Part shown: one piece after another, positions 1 to 10,848 of the stretch
Position numbering within the stretch: the stretch's first letter is position 1
How the letters are laid out: each line of letters starts with the position of its first letter
Assembly: GCA_032768795.1 (NCBI GenBank)
Contig: CP136495.1
Location: 932,501-996,500, forward strand
Length of the DNA: 64,000 nucleotides
From: Tremella fuciformis
Taxonomy: Eukaryota > Basidiomycota > Tremellomycetes > Tremellales > Tremellaceae
Reading direction: 5' to 3'
Position numbers and translations under genes: made by a program
The notes under the pieces: model-generated
The model's database searches: none
What the model saw: only the letters and a program-made list of their open reading frames with translations
What the model was told of the DNA's origin: nothing

Positions 1-905
1 TCGGGTAGCGCTGCAGCCCATGGCCCCGTCTGTGCACGAAGCAGAGCCGCTGTCAGAGGACGTGCGATGCGGGGGAGCCTAAGCCACAATTTAAATGAGC
101 AGGGCGAGACGCGTCGAGCTGGGTTCTCCAAGAGATGTCATTCACCCGGGAGGGTTTCCGTAGAAGCTTATTTCACCTGGGGTCATGCCCCAGGTCTTTC
201 ACTTTTACACTCTCCCTGACCCGACCAGTCGCATCTTCTTTCACGTTGGGCAATCCCTCCGGTGACGCCAGGTCGCCTGCGGTCCAGGATACAGGGACGC
301 CTCTGACGCTGACTGACCCCGGACGACCCGGGCAATCGGCCCGTCAAAGACGCGACTGACTTCTGAACTAGCCCGCAACCCAGGGCCAAAAGTCACTCTC
401 GCTCGACGGAACATGTCACCACCGATGCCGCGTGTCCAAGGGTAGTCGCCAGGGTGGTCAGCGTGCGATGCGCCATGGAGATGAGAGCGTCAACAACGCC
501 CAGGTGCAGGTGTTGACGGTCGCGCGCGCTCTCTCTCTCTCGCGCACCCCCAAGGCAGGAAGGAAAGGGGAGAAAAAGCGCGGCAACAAGGGGGTGGTGC
601 GTGACCCGCATATATCCTGGAAGGCCAGGTTGGTGATATGTCCCATCCGCATCTCATCTCATCGCAACCCGTCCTGCACCGTCTCATCCATTCGCAGCTA
701 TCTATAGGATCCCGACTGCTAGACAGTATCGTACCAACTCGCAGCTACGCTCGTTACACACCCGCACCTACACACCACATCGGTTGCCCACGCAAAGGTC
801 TGAGACCCCGTAGCCGCACCTGTCCATCACCCAGAGGACGCGTCAGTAAGTGCAGCTCATATCGCGACGTCTACATGGGCACTGGTGCTGACCGCTTGAG
901 CAGTC
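1..905 (+). other. 5' region and leader of the DUF2841-like gene
   Basis: No coding frame here looks real; the open frames differ in composition from the gene that follows and have no continuation. A short CT run lies near 523-543. The stretch just before the start codon holds a likely leader intron, GTAAGT at 846 to CAG at 903, which places the ATG at 906 two bases into the next exon. Promoter elements cannot be named with confidence. Confidence 0.4.
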
Positions 906-2451
906 ATGCCGCGCATCCCAGTCCGTACGACCCCGTACCACACCCTGCCACGCTGCACACGACACTACAAGTCCAAGCGCGACCTCATCCTGCGCGCGCT
1001 CGGCAAAGCATCTTTCATCAACGGCTCGCAGTTTGTCATCTCGTGGATCTCACCTAAGGGCGAGGTCGATGTCTACGCGTCAGAGCTTCTGCAGTCGGCC
1101 GTCTCGAGCAAAGATGGTGGCGTGCTCAACCGCAAAGAGCTGGAACGCGAGGCGACTCGCGTCAAGGGCGAGATGAGCAAGCGATGGGACGACATCCGTC
1201 GTCTCGAGGAGGAGAAGGGCGAGATCCCGACATATGAAGAAGCCGAGGAAGCAGAAGAAGCAGATGAGAACGACGAGGAAGACCCAGATCGCACAATGGT
1301 CGAGGACGAGCAGCCTTTCCCCATGACCGTTGCCAAGAAGCAGTCCCCTTCGCAGATGATGTCGTCTTTCCCTGCAGCCCGGTCATCGACACCCACACCG
1401 CCCATGCACACGATCACCCTTCAGCCCTCAGCCGTCGAGGAGTACTACACCGCCCGTTTCAACGCGCTGCAACAGGCGACCTGCAAACTTGTCGTCAAAG
1501 CGTGGATCAAAGTCATCGAGCCGAAGAAACAGATGAAGTTCCCGTACAACAAGGGAGAGGAGTTCAAGCCGGCTTGGTGGCCCGAGGGCGTCAAGCATCG
1601 CGAGCCGGACCATCTCTCGAAGCAGGGTGAGCTACACGGCGGTAATTGGGTCCCACGTCTGACTTGCAGAACGTCTTGTACTGCTCACCAGCATCATCCG
1701 GTCTCCTCTCATCACCGTTGCCCGCCTGGAGCTGTCCACCGCCGAAGCTGCTGCATTCATCTCGCGACCCCGACAGTCGATTCTCCGTGAGGTCTACCTC
1801 GTTGCCAAGGAAGAGGAGAAGCGCCGGAAAGAAGGCGACGTCACTTCAGAGCTCGTCGTTGCGCTGCCGCACATGCCCGTGTCCCCCTCGGCCGTGTCCC
1901 CGGAGCACGAGAAGCGCACTCATTCGTCCGTCGAGCCGGCCGACAAGGAGAACTACTCGGCGTACTCGGCACACGCGTCCAAGCGCGTCAAGCATGCCCG
2001 TCTGCCTGCTTTGACCGTATCGACCACCCAAGCCAACTACGAGTATGCCCACCCCTTCACCTTCGCGCCTCAATCACATCTGTGGCCGTCACGCGACGGC
2101 GCGTCGTCGGCACCACCGCACATGTCCGCCTACCCACAGTCGGAGATCTACAGCGAGTACCGCAGTCAGACGGTCGAGGAGCGGTACCACCCCAATCACC
2201 TCGCGCCGATCCTGAACCCGCAGCACCACCACGCCCACAACGGCGCCAACAGCCCTGCCGACCCGCACTCGCCCGCCTTCCCTCATTCGGCCACGATGCA
2301 GTACTACCCGCGCACTCAGGCAGGCCAAAGCTACATGCAGCAGCAGCAAATGGAATACCTGCAGCAGCAACAGCAACAGCAGGGCGCGTACGACTACGGA
2401 AGCCCGTACATTGCCGATACGTGGGAGGGCGGTTTCGCCCAGGCTGCATAG
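906..2451 (+). CDS. DUF2841-like (YDR124W-type) protein with glutamine-rich tail
   Basis: Two exons, 906-1626 and 1670-2451, are separated by a 43-nt intron (GTGAGC to TTGCAG); the joined frame gives about 500 residues. Residues 60-125 are rich in Lys/Glu/Asp. The segment around residues 180-250 contains VKAWIKVIEPKKQMKFPY, a PAWWPEG motif and HREPDHLSK, the pattern I associate with the DUF2841 helical-bundle domain of fungal proteins such as yeast YDR124W. The tail is low complexity: Ser/Pro/His-rich, then a short polyglutamine tract near 2335-2385. No signal peptide or membrane segment is seen. Such proteins are usually regarded as nuclear or regulatory, but no reaction is known to me, so function is inferred only at family level. 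The ATG at 906 is the first after the leader intron. Confidence 0.75.
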
Positions 2452-2691
2452 GCCAGAGTTGAGGATAGAAGGGCAGGCATTTTGGGCTTTGGGCATTCCA
2501 ATGGACTTTTACTTTAGTGTCTGCGTGGGACATTTGTCAGAACAAGCACGCATCTGTGTCAATCTCATCCTCATCTCATATCATCCCGTCCCGCGCGCCT
2601 GTTGATATCATCACCGCATACCTGCTAGATGCATGGCCGTGATCCTGTCACCCCAAGTCTGCGCTGTACACGGCAACCTCTGAAACCGAGC

Positions 2692-3286
2692 TCAATTCAC
2701 CGCTGCAGTTTGCTGGATGATGAGATCGCCATCGACGGCACCGCCCTGTATGGTGACCGTCCAGGCCTGCTGGCCACACTGTACTCAGCGCAAATCCGTG
2801 CCGTCGCTGGAAACGGATGACTCACAGCAGCAATGGCGGCCTTTTGACCCTGTTCGAGACGCCCCTTGGACACATCGATAGCGGTGCCCCCATTCGTCGC
2901 CGTGACAGTCACTATCTGTCAGTCTCTGGCGATTGCTGGCAGATTCGGCTTACTGGTGCACCCGCCAGAAGAGGACGAGTTAGTGGTCGCATCGACACGG
3001 AGGAACTCGATAGTCCCCTGGATCCCGCCACCCAATCCCAGTCTGCATGAATCAGTACCCAAAGCAAAAAGCGATTAATGATGGCATACAGGGCGACGTT
3101 GCAGTCGTGGCTGCTCAGTGCTGCACCTCCTTGGCAGGTCGGGCCCGCGAGGACGGTGGCTCGTTCGACCAGTCCCTGGAGAGATCGACGGTCCTCCACC
3201 GGGTCGGCGTGCTGATGGAGCTTGACGACATAGGCTTGCGCGGAAAGGGCGAGCAAGAGGGCAGTGAGGGCGGAGGGGACGTACAT
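2692..3286 (-). CDS. small secreted cysteine-containing protein, copy A
   Basis: Four exons fit: 3286-3059, 3017-2954, 2911-2826 and 2778-2692, with introns of 41, 42, 47 nt; the product is about 154 residues. The first 18 or so residues (MYVPSALTALLLALSAQA) form a clean signal peptide. The mature part has spaced cysteines in GPTCQGG, SSHDC, GGCT and AACGQQ contexts. A TATATA box at 3380-3385 lies about 95 nt before the start on this strand. The protein is clearly related to the next gene on the same strand (4059-4510): same GPxCxGG opening, GxCTxTVT block and C-G-x-Q block after the last intron. The overall pattern recalls small fungal secreted domains such as Hce2, but I cannot assign a family firmly and infer no activity. 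The third exon start (TAG acceptor at 2912) is the least certain edge. Confidence 0.65.
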
Positions 3287-4058
3287 CTTGCAGGATAGAG
3301 CGGGACGAGGGCTGAAGGAGCGTGAAAGAGATTATGAGTGAGCGCCAGGCTTGGGGATGGTCAGTCGCACAGAGCAGACTATATACACGACGTGCTCGGA
3401 GGCTTTACCCGGTCGTTGGGCTGAGCATCGACGCCAAGAGCTCCGAGCGAGCGGGGGTTAGCGGATCAAGCGGGGTAAGGAGGCCGTCTTGTTCTTGAGC
3501 GGGTTTCGTCAGGAATGTCATCGCGCAGACACGGCTCGGAATGAGGAGTCGGGCGATGAAACGTCGCTGCAAGTGGGAGAAAGGGTGAGATTGACTGTAT
3601 AAAACGCAGAGTCGGTGGGCAGGATGAGCAGGAGCACGGGGCCGTCGTCAAGTGTCCTCTGGTCAGTGCGTAATCGGACCTAGGACCGAGCGCGCTTCAC
3701 GGCCGACGAAGGCCGCTGCTCCTGGCGGTACATGGGAAACTTCGAGACTGCTCCCATTCCAATACCCCAACGACCGAAATTCCAGGAGATGTTGCAAGAG
3801 AGACGATCGACACTAGCGATGCCAACGACACCCGAATGGCCGAGGTCCCAGGTCCGAGGTCCAGCAAAAACGCCGCGGCTAATCTCTGTTACGTTGTCAT
3901 CTTGTGTTCCAGGCACTCGTCCCATCAAGAGGGCAAAACGTGCATTGCACTTGCGTCTGATACCATGCCAATCATGATTGCAAGATCATGCCCAAAAAGT
4001 GTCCATATGCTCTAATCTGCTTCTGACAGGATGACGTCTCTGACAAAGCTGAGCCGCA
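3287..4058. other. intergenic region between the two secreted-protein genes
   Basis: This 772-bp stretch is upstream of copy A and downstream of copy B, both on the minus strand. It contains the TATATA box of copy A at 3380-3385. The open frames in it (for example 3680-3928, minus) show no recognisable motif and no plausible splice partners, so I leave them out. Confidence 0.4.
3380..3385 (-). promoter_or_regulatory. TATA box of secreted protein copy A
   Basis: TATATA reads on both strands and sits 94-99 nt upstream of the ATG at 3286, a spacing normal for a fungal core promoter. It is a match by eye only. Confidence 0.35.
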
Positions 4059-4510
4059 TCATGACGCAGTGATGAGCATCTCGCCGACCGATACGGTGAA
4101 GCCCTGCTCGCCGCACTGCAACGCATCAGCCACGGTCACTTGTCAAGTGTGCGCGACACTCACGATACCCTGTGCCACGCGAATGGCCTTGCCAAAGTCC
4201 TTGGCGCTGTAGCCGCCAGTGACGGTGATGGTGCACGAGCCGGATGTGGCCGTAAGGGAAGAACTGGATATGCTCGAGCTGGATATCAGCGGCTGATTTG
4301 ATGGAACTGATCTAATACTCACATGGCTGACTCGCACCCGCTCACGCTGCCGCCGGTGCAGAATGGACCCCCGAAGAGCGTAGTACGCTCTTTGATGACT
4401 CGCCGAGGGATGCGGGGGGTGAGGGTGAAGTTCTCGTCGCGGCGCAGGAAGGGAAAGGCCACAGCCGAGTACATCAGGGCGAAGACGGTGAGGATGGTTG
4501 CGAAGTGCAT
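4059..4510 (-). CDS. small secreted cysteine-containing protein, copy B
   Basis: Three exons fit: 4510-4323, 4278-4164 and 4115-4059, with introns of 44 and 48 nt; the product is about 119 residues. It opens with a signal peptide (MHFATILTVFALMYSAVAF) followed by a dibasic-containing propeptide-like stretch ending near FLRRDENF. Cysteines occur in FCTGG, SGCES, GSCT and ICGEQG. The last two introns flank the same blocks as in copy A, and the last intron of both genes falls immediately before the C-G-x-Q codons, so the pair is probably an old duplication. Copy B is shorter, with a serine-rich linker in place of part of the middle region of copy A. Function is unknown; secretion is the only property that can be claimed. 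Confidence 0.65.
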
Positions 4511-7500
4511 GTTGTCGGGTTCGGTGATGGCAGTGGTCGTTGACGAGGATGAAGATGTCTTGAGAGGTTACCGAGTGATCGTGGAAGAGAGCTGATGCTG
4601 ATACCGATGAAAGACCGGGAGAGCGTCTATGCGTCTATGCTTCTAATGCTGTCGATGCTAGGGATTGCCGTGAGGATCAGGTAGTCAGTGTCTAGGACAG
4701 GGGGTCAAGTATGATCGAGCAGATAAGGATGAGGGCTTGCTTATACGAGACCGCCTCGTCGTAGAGGGCTGACATGGCTTGAGCTCTGGCGACAACAACA
4801 AGGCCAGCCCTTTCGGACGCCCACCACGTAAGTCGCTGCATCAGGTCAAGGACAGCTGAGACCGTGTCTGCCACGTTAGATTGCTGATGGTGAGCCGCAA
4901 ACGGTTCTTGAGCATAGTTGGAGTTGGCTCGATGTCTCTCCACCCTTTGGCCCCCTTACGATCTGGTCTGATCCCCTGACCGCGCTGTACGACGAGCTTG
5001 CTGAGCAGTCCAGTAAGACAGACGGTACCCTGCCTGGCCAGCGCCAGCGGCGCCTTGATCGAGCGTCTGGGAGCCGGATTCATCTGACCAAGACAGGCGA
5101 TAGGTGACTGCTCGACACTGTCAACCTTGTAGATCTGGGTCGGCTGGCTCTTGTGCCGTATAGTTTCTCCGACCCGGGTGGTATGTCACCCCCCGGGCTC
5201 TGCTCGTACGCCTGCTAGATCTCGCCGAGGGTTCGACGACGCGACACAACGAGGCGGAACGTGGCTAGGACCCGCCATTGCTCTTGGCTGAGGAGGGGAG
5301 CTGACGAGAGGAGTCCAGCTGGAATCCGGGTCTCGGATGCCGTGCAGAGCTACAGGCACTAGTCTCGGCTCGGCACGGTACTCAGGGGGATCTACGCTTA
5401 CGCTCTCTCTCTCGTTGTTCCCCCTAAGCAAAGCGAGCAGTGCCAGGGTGATGGTAGCTTGCCGCAACCGGACTGCGGACGATTCGAGAGAGAAACCGAA
5501 CGAAAACCCAAGACTCGCAACAACGTTATTTCCACAACGGGATGGCTCGACCGGCGTTCTCGGAGGGCGCCGATAGCTGGGAACCGATCAAGAAACACGT
5601 GGTTTGAGCGTGTCGCTGAGACAGGGTCTTTAGGCACAAGCTCGGACTCGGCGCCGACAAGCAGGAACACAAAGTTTACACGTCGGGCGAGCTTTCCCTT
5701 ACATCCACCCTGAATGTCTCATGTTTCGTCACGACGTTTGCGGGGGTAACTGTCCACGAGACTGCCATGCGCTCAGCACGGAAAAAGGTGATTGGCTCAT
5801 GTATCGATGGATGCAGAGGTAGATGTCGTAAGGATTAGAGTTGGTCTCTGTTCTGTGCGCTGGTGGCAGTAGGATGGGTGACTGCCTGGCTGTCGTGCCC
5901 TTGGACCTGCCCCACGCGCCAAGTGCCTTGCCCTGCTTTCGGTCTCTTCACCCATGCGCAGAGGTTTTTGCGAGACGTCCGCCCTGCGATTTGTTCGACG
6001 AATCGCCGCAGTCGGTGGACAATGAGCATCGGACGTTAACCAACGCCACGGAGGCGACACAACCACTCGAGAAAACCGCTGCTTGTGGTCATTTTCCATC
6101 CAAAGGTGTTCGAAACATCGTGGCGGTCTGGTGGACGGTGGTGGTGGCGACGGAGCTTGTCGTCGTACTTGACATTGAGCCATTGTATGAATGGCGAGAG
6201 GGGTAATTAGCATTCAGCGATTAGGAGGGAAATTACCACTCTCGTCCAAAATGGGAGGTCCTCCCACGTTGTCGGACGTCCATTGTCTTCGGAGCAATTG
6301 AGATGACAAATTGTCCGAGACCCCGAGAACGTCGTACCTCTTGCGTACCTCGACCAGTATGCTGGGCGCACGAGCCCAGGCGGCAGTGTCCCAAACTCTA
6401 TCGATGCATGCCGAACAGTTGCTGGTCTTCTGGTCGTCGAATAACGTAGCGATTCCAGCTGGGCTCTTCGGCCCCTCCCCCCAGGGCCGATTGGCAGGTC
6501 GGCGGGTGCACGGACGTTACTGTACGTGCGAGGTACCGGATCCCAAACGGAATATTGCGGGGCTTTTTCGTGCACAAAGGGTTTTCTGGAGGCGGTGGTG
6601 GCACCCGCCTGGGTTGAGCACACCTGACCGTGGACGCAGATGTCCGATAGCGAACAAAGAGGGATGGCTGTTGACATGGCCTATAATATGGGTGGTCGAG
6701 CGTCCCCCTCCCTCATCTCTTCCCCATCCATCGAGCAATCTCGTTCTCGACGACCGACAGCTCCTTGATCTCTCATTTATTCGAGCAGTGCTCGTCATTA
6801 ACAACCACACGCGCATCGCCGGTCGTTGCGTCATCCGCAGAGCAGAGTCTCACCACCAAAACGCCAACCGCGTCCCGTTTCCCGCGCGACCTCACCACGT
6901 TTTCGGTCCGACACGTACGGGTAGCAATACCTTTTTTTTTCGTATCGTCATTGACCCACGTCGATCAGACTAGTCTAGGTGAGTGAGCGTTCCTCGCGAT
7001 ACATTAAGACAACGCGTTCCCCCAACTCTTACCACTCTCGACATCGTTCTCACTCTCGCAATCCAAACCGAAAACTGGGTCTGACGCGCAGATCCTCCTC
7101 GGAGTCTTGCTTGATCGGGGAATAAACTCATTTCCCACGCGCTAAATCTGTTCCTGTCTTATCACATCGCCCTCTGCTACCACGCTTGCTCGGTCTCGGC
7201 ATAATCCCCCTTTGAACCATCACTCAGGAACCAAACCATTCAACCGACGCAGTTCGCTGGCCGTGCCGAGAAACAGTCCGTGTGCACACACTCTGACTTT
7301 GTCGCCCCTCTACCCTCGCCCCTCGCCCCGCCCCCCTTGCTTGGTGCAATAGCCGATTAGGACATGGTGAGTTGCATATATCTCTGTTCAGTTCTTCTCG
7401 CTAGCTCTCGCCCTACCTCTCTCCACCATCCCGATCCCTCTTTACGCCATTCCCCTTGTGGATTCTACATCGGATACTCTAGCCCAATACCCAGGCAGAG

Positions 7501-7928
7501 ACCGAGACTTCGCCCCGTCTCTACCCTCCTTTGCCCCATCCCTCCTCCCTTTGACATTGCCTCTCCGGGTCACCGGTCTCAACTGTCAACCATGTCGCCC
7601 ATGTCTTTTTAATCACACATCCTCATCCCCTCCCTTACCTCTCTCGCCCTCTCAGTCGATCTTTGGTCCTCCCTATCTCGCCCTCCTCTCGTCTCTCCTA
7701 CTTCCTTCTTTCTCACGACCGTACCCACGAAGCCTCGACGACCAGCCTCGCTGACCCACCTCCCAGTCTTACTTTACCGAGCAACACCACCCAGCCTACT
7801 ACCGTCGTTCGGTATCGCACACCTTTGTCAACCTACCCGACACCCCGCCCCAGTCGCCCGACAGTGTCAAGCCCGCCGCCAACTCGCCTTGGTTCCCGCC
7901 GACGAACCACACGTTCGTCCCGGGCAAC
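4511..7928. other. 3.4-kb gene-poor region and long pyrimidine-rich leader
   Basis: No open frame here has a recognisable domain, a sensible ATG and matching splice sites together. One minus-strand frame (5186-5467) starts like a signal peptide but from TTG, not ATG. From about 6700 to 7928 the plus strand becomes C/T-rich with few G runs, as in the leader of the gene at 7929; a TATAATAT string at 6682-6689 could be its core promoter. Donor-like sites at 6979 (GTGAGT) and 7367 (GTGAGT) suggest leader introns. The part 4511-6300 contains nothing I can name. Confidence 0.4.
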
Positions 7929-9278
7929 ATGTCGCAGAACCGTCCTCAGCCCCTCGAGACCCCTCCCAACAGGAGGAGGTCGTCCGGCGGCAGCTCGAGC
8001 GGTTCGATCCCCTCATCACCCCTGTCGCTCCCACCGCTCATGGCATCGGACGATGAGGACGATCTCATCTCCCCCATCAGCGAGTCGGTTGTCATGACGC
8101 CCAACGGAAGCCCTATGGGCTACTCGGAGCCGCTGCTCACCGCCTCGACCACCTCGGATCACAAGGTGCTCGCCGAGATGGCTCAGATGCCTACACCAGA
8201 GGCCCCCGCGTCAACCGAGTTCTACCGACCGACATTCCCGCTCCTCCCGGCTCACCACCCTCTTCGTAAGAAGATGTACCAGCCGATGGACCGCAAGGAG
8301 AAGGTCGATATCGAGAGTCCGCCCCACACGCCCAAGGGTCACCCGCTCAACCTCATCACCGGCCCCAGCCCCATCAACGCCTTTGCGTCGTCTTTCACGA
8401 CCAAGGTCAAGTACTACCCCATCACCAACCCGTACGGCAAGCATTCGTACTCGAACACGCTGTCCTACATGCTCCGCGTTCCCCGTCGGATGCGTCCGAT
8501 GCTCCTCATCGGCTTCTGCTTCTTCACCTTTGCCTGCGTCTTCCTCACGCGCGCCATGTCTGACGCCACGGGCATCGACGCCTTTGTGCAGCAGCGCAAG
8601 ATGGCTCTCACCCGCCGATACGTCCAGGACGGCTTGGTTGACATCAACCAGTCTGGCAAGCAGATCGTTTTCGAGGAACAGGAAGCTGCCTCTCACTCGT
8701 ACTCGACCGAGCCCCTCGTGTTCGGCAACACCCAGGAGGAGCTGCTGTCTCTGATTGGCTTCGTCACTTCCACCACCGCCAACGCTCTGCCACCGCTCGA
8801 CCCTTCGGTCCCGCTTGACCCTTCCGTCGTGCTCGACTTTGACCCGGCGCACCCTCAGGCTCGGGACGATCTCGAGCTTTTGATGAACGAGGTCAACGCT
8901 CTCTACCCCATCGTCCTCTTCGGCAAGATGCGCGACCCTTGGCACCGCGAGATCAAGAAGATGCTCGCCGAGTACAAGATCACCCCTTCGCCCCTGATCG
9001 TCGATGTCGACCAGCGTCGCGATCACCTGCTCTTCATCCCCCTCCTCTCTCGTCTCTTGGGCACCAACGAGCTCCCGCAGCTCATCCTCCAGGGCAAGTC
9101 CCTCGGGTCCTACCACGAGGTGCTCGAGCTCCGCGATGCCGGCAAGTTCCGTCAGCTGCTCGAGGACTCTGGGGCCGTCTCTGTCCGCGACGCCAAGAAG
9201 AAGAAGAAGGGCGTCAAGGAGGCTCTGCGGATCGAGAACGAGCGGATCCTCGGCCCCGCCCCGATCCAGGACGAGTAG
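7929..9278 (+). CDS. single-pass membrane protein with a glutaredoxin fold lacking the active-site cysteine
   Basis: One uninterrupted frame of 449 residues. The N-terminal 180 residues are Ser/Pro-rich and probably cytosolic. A transmembrane segment lies at about 190-208 (MLLIGFCFFTFACVFL), preceded by basic residues, suggesting a type II protein. Residues about 325-415 follow the order of Grx6/Grx7-type glutaredoxins: a beta strand YPIVLFGK, the active-site position, a helix EIKKMLAEYK, a cis-proline ELPQLILQGK, then GSYHEVLELRDAGKFRQLL. At the place of the usual CPYC/CPYS the protein reads DPWH (336-339), so both redox cysteines are absent. The tail is lysine-rich (KKKKK). By position it resembles the ER/Golgi glutaredoxins of yeast, but thiol-disulfide chemistry at that site looks impossible; a binding or structural role is inferred. 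Confidence 0.75.
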   Translation: MSQNRPQPLETPPNRRRSSGGSSSGSIPSSPLSLPPLMASDDEDDLISPISESVVMTPNGSPMGYSEPLLTASTTSDHKVLAEMAQMPTPEAPASTEFYRPTFPLLPAHHPLRKKMYQPMDRKEKVDIESPPHTPKGHPLNLITGPSPINAFASSFTTKVKYYPITNPYGKHSYSNTLSYMLRVPRRMRPMLLIGFCFFTFACVFLTRAMSDATGIDAFVQQRKMALTRRYVQDGLVDINQSGKQIVFEEQEAASHSYSTEPLVFGNTQEELLSLIGFVTSTTANALPPLDPSVPLDPSVVLDFDPAHPQARDDLELLMNEVNALYPIVLFGKMRDPWHREIKKMLAEYKITPSPLIVDVDQRRDHLLFIPLLSRLLGTNELPQLILQGKSLGSYHEVLELRDAGKFRQLLEDSGAVSVRDAKKKKKGVKEALRIENERILGPAPIQDE

Positions 9279-9844
9279 ATCTCGACCCGGCAGACGACGA
9301 GACGTGTTGTAACGACCCAAAAAGAGCAGAGGCCAGCGCCGCAGGCAGACCGGGGTGTAATATCATCAACAAGAGCATACGCGGGGCAGTCCCCGGCCCG
9401 TACCAACACGATCAATCATCCACTCAACCTCTTCCCATCCACGGCATATCTTACGGGGCCCTAGTGGCGATCCGAGCATTTATATTACTATCAAGGATAC
9501 CAGCACCCATCCCACGTAGTCTTCCAATCAGTTAGATAATCTAGATAGCCTGGAGAGATATGCACGCCATGACAATCACAGCTGCAGTGTTCGAGCATAA
9601 GCATAAGCCGAGATGTAGATGTTGCGTCATTGCCAAGAAAGGCGATTCAGGGTCCAAAGGAAGGGGAGGGCTGAGCATCGGAGACTCCGTCTTTGCCACC
9701 GCCACCTCTACTTTGCAGTGCATCTCTCTCGACTCCACACCAGCAAAGACTCTTTCCTTTTATACATCTCACCTTTGTACATTGACATCTCTCCACACAT
9801 TCCATCTCAACGTGTCCCCCTCTTGCCATTGTCTCACGGACATC
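9279..9844. other. intergenic region, 3' end of one gene and promoter of the next
   Basis: This 566-bp region separates two plus-strand genes. It holds no convincing open frame. The last 150 nt are C/T-rich before the ATG at 9845, as expected of a leader. No repeat or RNA gene is seen. Confidence 0.4.
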
Positions 9845-10638
9845 ATGCTCGTCCAACTAGCCCTGTTGGCCCTCGCGGCCCGCCAAGCCGCCGCGGCAAC
9901 GTGTTATGACCGATACGGTGAGTCGCCTCTTTGGGGTCAGTGACGGCAAGAGTTATCTGGCTGACTGGTCCAGGCTACGCATACAACTGCAGCGGCATCT
10001 CTTACGGTGCTCGAGTCGGCATTGCCGCAGGTATCGCCGTCGGCGTGTTTGTGCTCTTCCTCCTGTGCGGGTTCTGGCGCCGAAGGTGAGTTATACTCAA
10101 CCCTCATCGTATTGGCTGCAGCTGACCCCACCGCAGACAGCTCAAGAGTCAATGGGCCAAGTACCGCCCGCCCGCCCTGCCGTTCAACAACAATCAGACA
10201 CAGGGCGGTCAGCCGCAGTACGGCCAATATCAGTACGGCCAGTCCAACACCTACGCCAACAACCCGCCGCCGCCCAGCAACTTTGGTCAGCAATATCAGG
10301 GTCAGAATGGGTTCCCGCAACAGCCTCCGCAGACGTATCAGCCGAGCATGGCTGGGCAGTATGGTTACGGTCAGCGGGACGGGATGGGCAAGACCAATGG
10401 CTCGGCGACTGGAGCTGCAGACGACCATGAGCATGGGTACGAGTGGGCTCAGGCGAGAGAGCAGGAGAGAATCGAGCGAGAGCAGGCGAACGCGAGCGGC
10501 GCAGCTCCACCAGGCTATGAGGTATCCAGTGCGTCGCTATCTGATGGTGCTCGATGTGATGTTGACAGAGCAGACACCCAGACGTTCTCGCCACCTGCCG
10601 GACCACCTCCTGGCAAACAGACCAGCGGAACGGTATAA
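9845..10638 (+). CDS. small single-pass membrane protein, RCR-like
   Basis: Exons 9845-9917, 9974-10085 and 10137-10638 are joined by introns of 56 and 51 nt. A hydrophobic start (MLVQLALLALAARQAAAA) looks like a signal peptide. A second hydrophobic segment, about residues 38-60 with VGIAAGIAVGVFVLFLLCGF, is followed by RRRQLKSQW, so the protein likely has a short lumenal or outer part and a cytosolic tail. The tail is Gln/Tyr/Pro-rich with repeated QYG and a PPGY motif, a possible ligand for WW domains of Rsp5-type ubiquitin ligases. This layout resembles fungal RCR proteins (chitin deposition, trafficking), but the match is by architecture only. A GTATCC donor-like site at 10522 would break the frame if spliced to nearby AGs, so I read through it to the stop at 10638. 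Confidence 0.6.
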
Positions 10639-10848
10639 CCCAAATGTCACCACGAACAGCGGGCAGCTAGATCATCGGATCGTGAAGATCGAGTGTCACC
10701 TTAATACATACGGTGTAGCTTATCATATGGCCATGCAGTGTACAATGAGAAGGGATCGACCGCCCCGTCGAGGGCATCAATGAGGCGTGCAAGCGAGCGC
10801 TGACACAAGACTGGCTGCTGTCCTCTCCGGCTCTCAACTGATTGACCA

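Noticed and set aside
3680..3928. Minus-strand frame of 82 residues between the secreted-protein genes
   Set aside because: No motif, no related sequence nearby, and its opposite strand is equally open; most likely chance.
5186..5467. Minus-strand frame beginning like a signal peptide, a possible third secreted paralog
   Set aside because: It starts at TTG, has no cysteine blocks like the neighbouring pair, and no splice partners were found.
8211..9320. Minus-strand 369-residue frame opposite the glutaredoxin-like gene
   Set aside because: It is an antisense shadow of a codon-biased gene (rich in Arg, Val, Asp, Leu repeats) without domain or promoter.
10522..10573. Possible last intron of the RCR-like gene
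   Set aside because: None of the nearby AG acceptors restores the Pro-rich tail frame; the unspliced frame reads on to a sensible stop.
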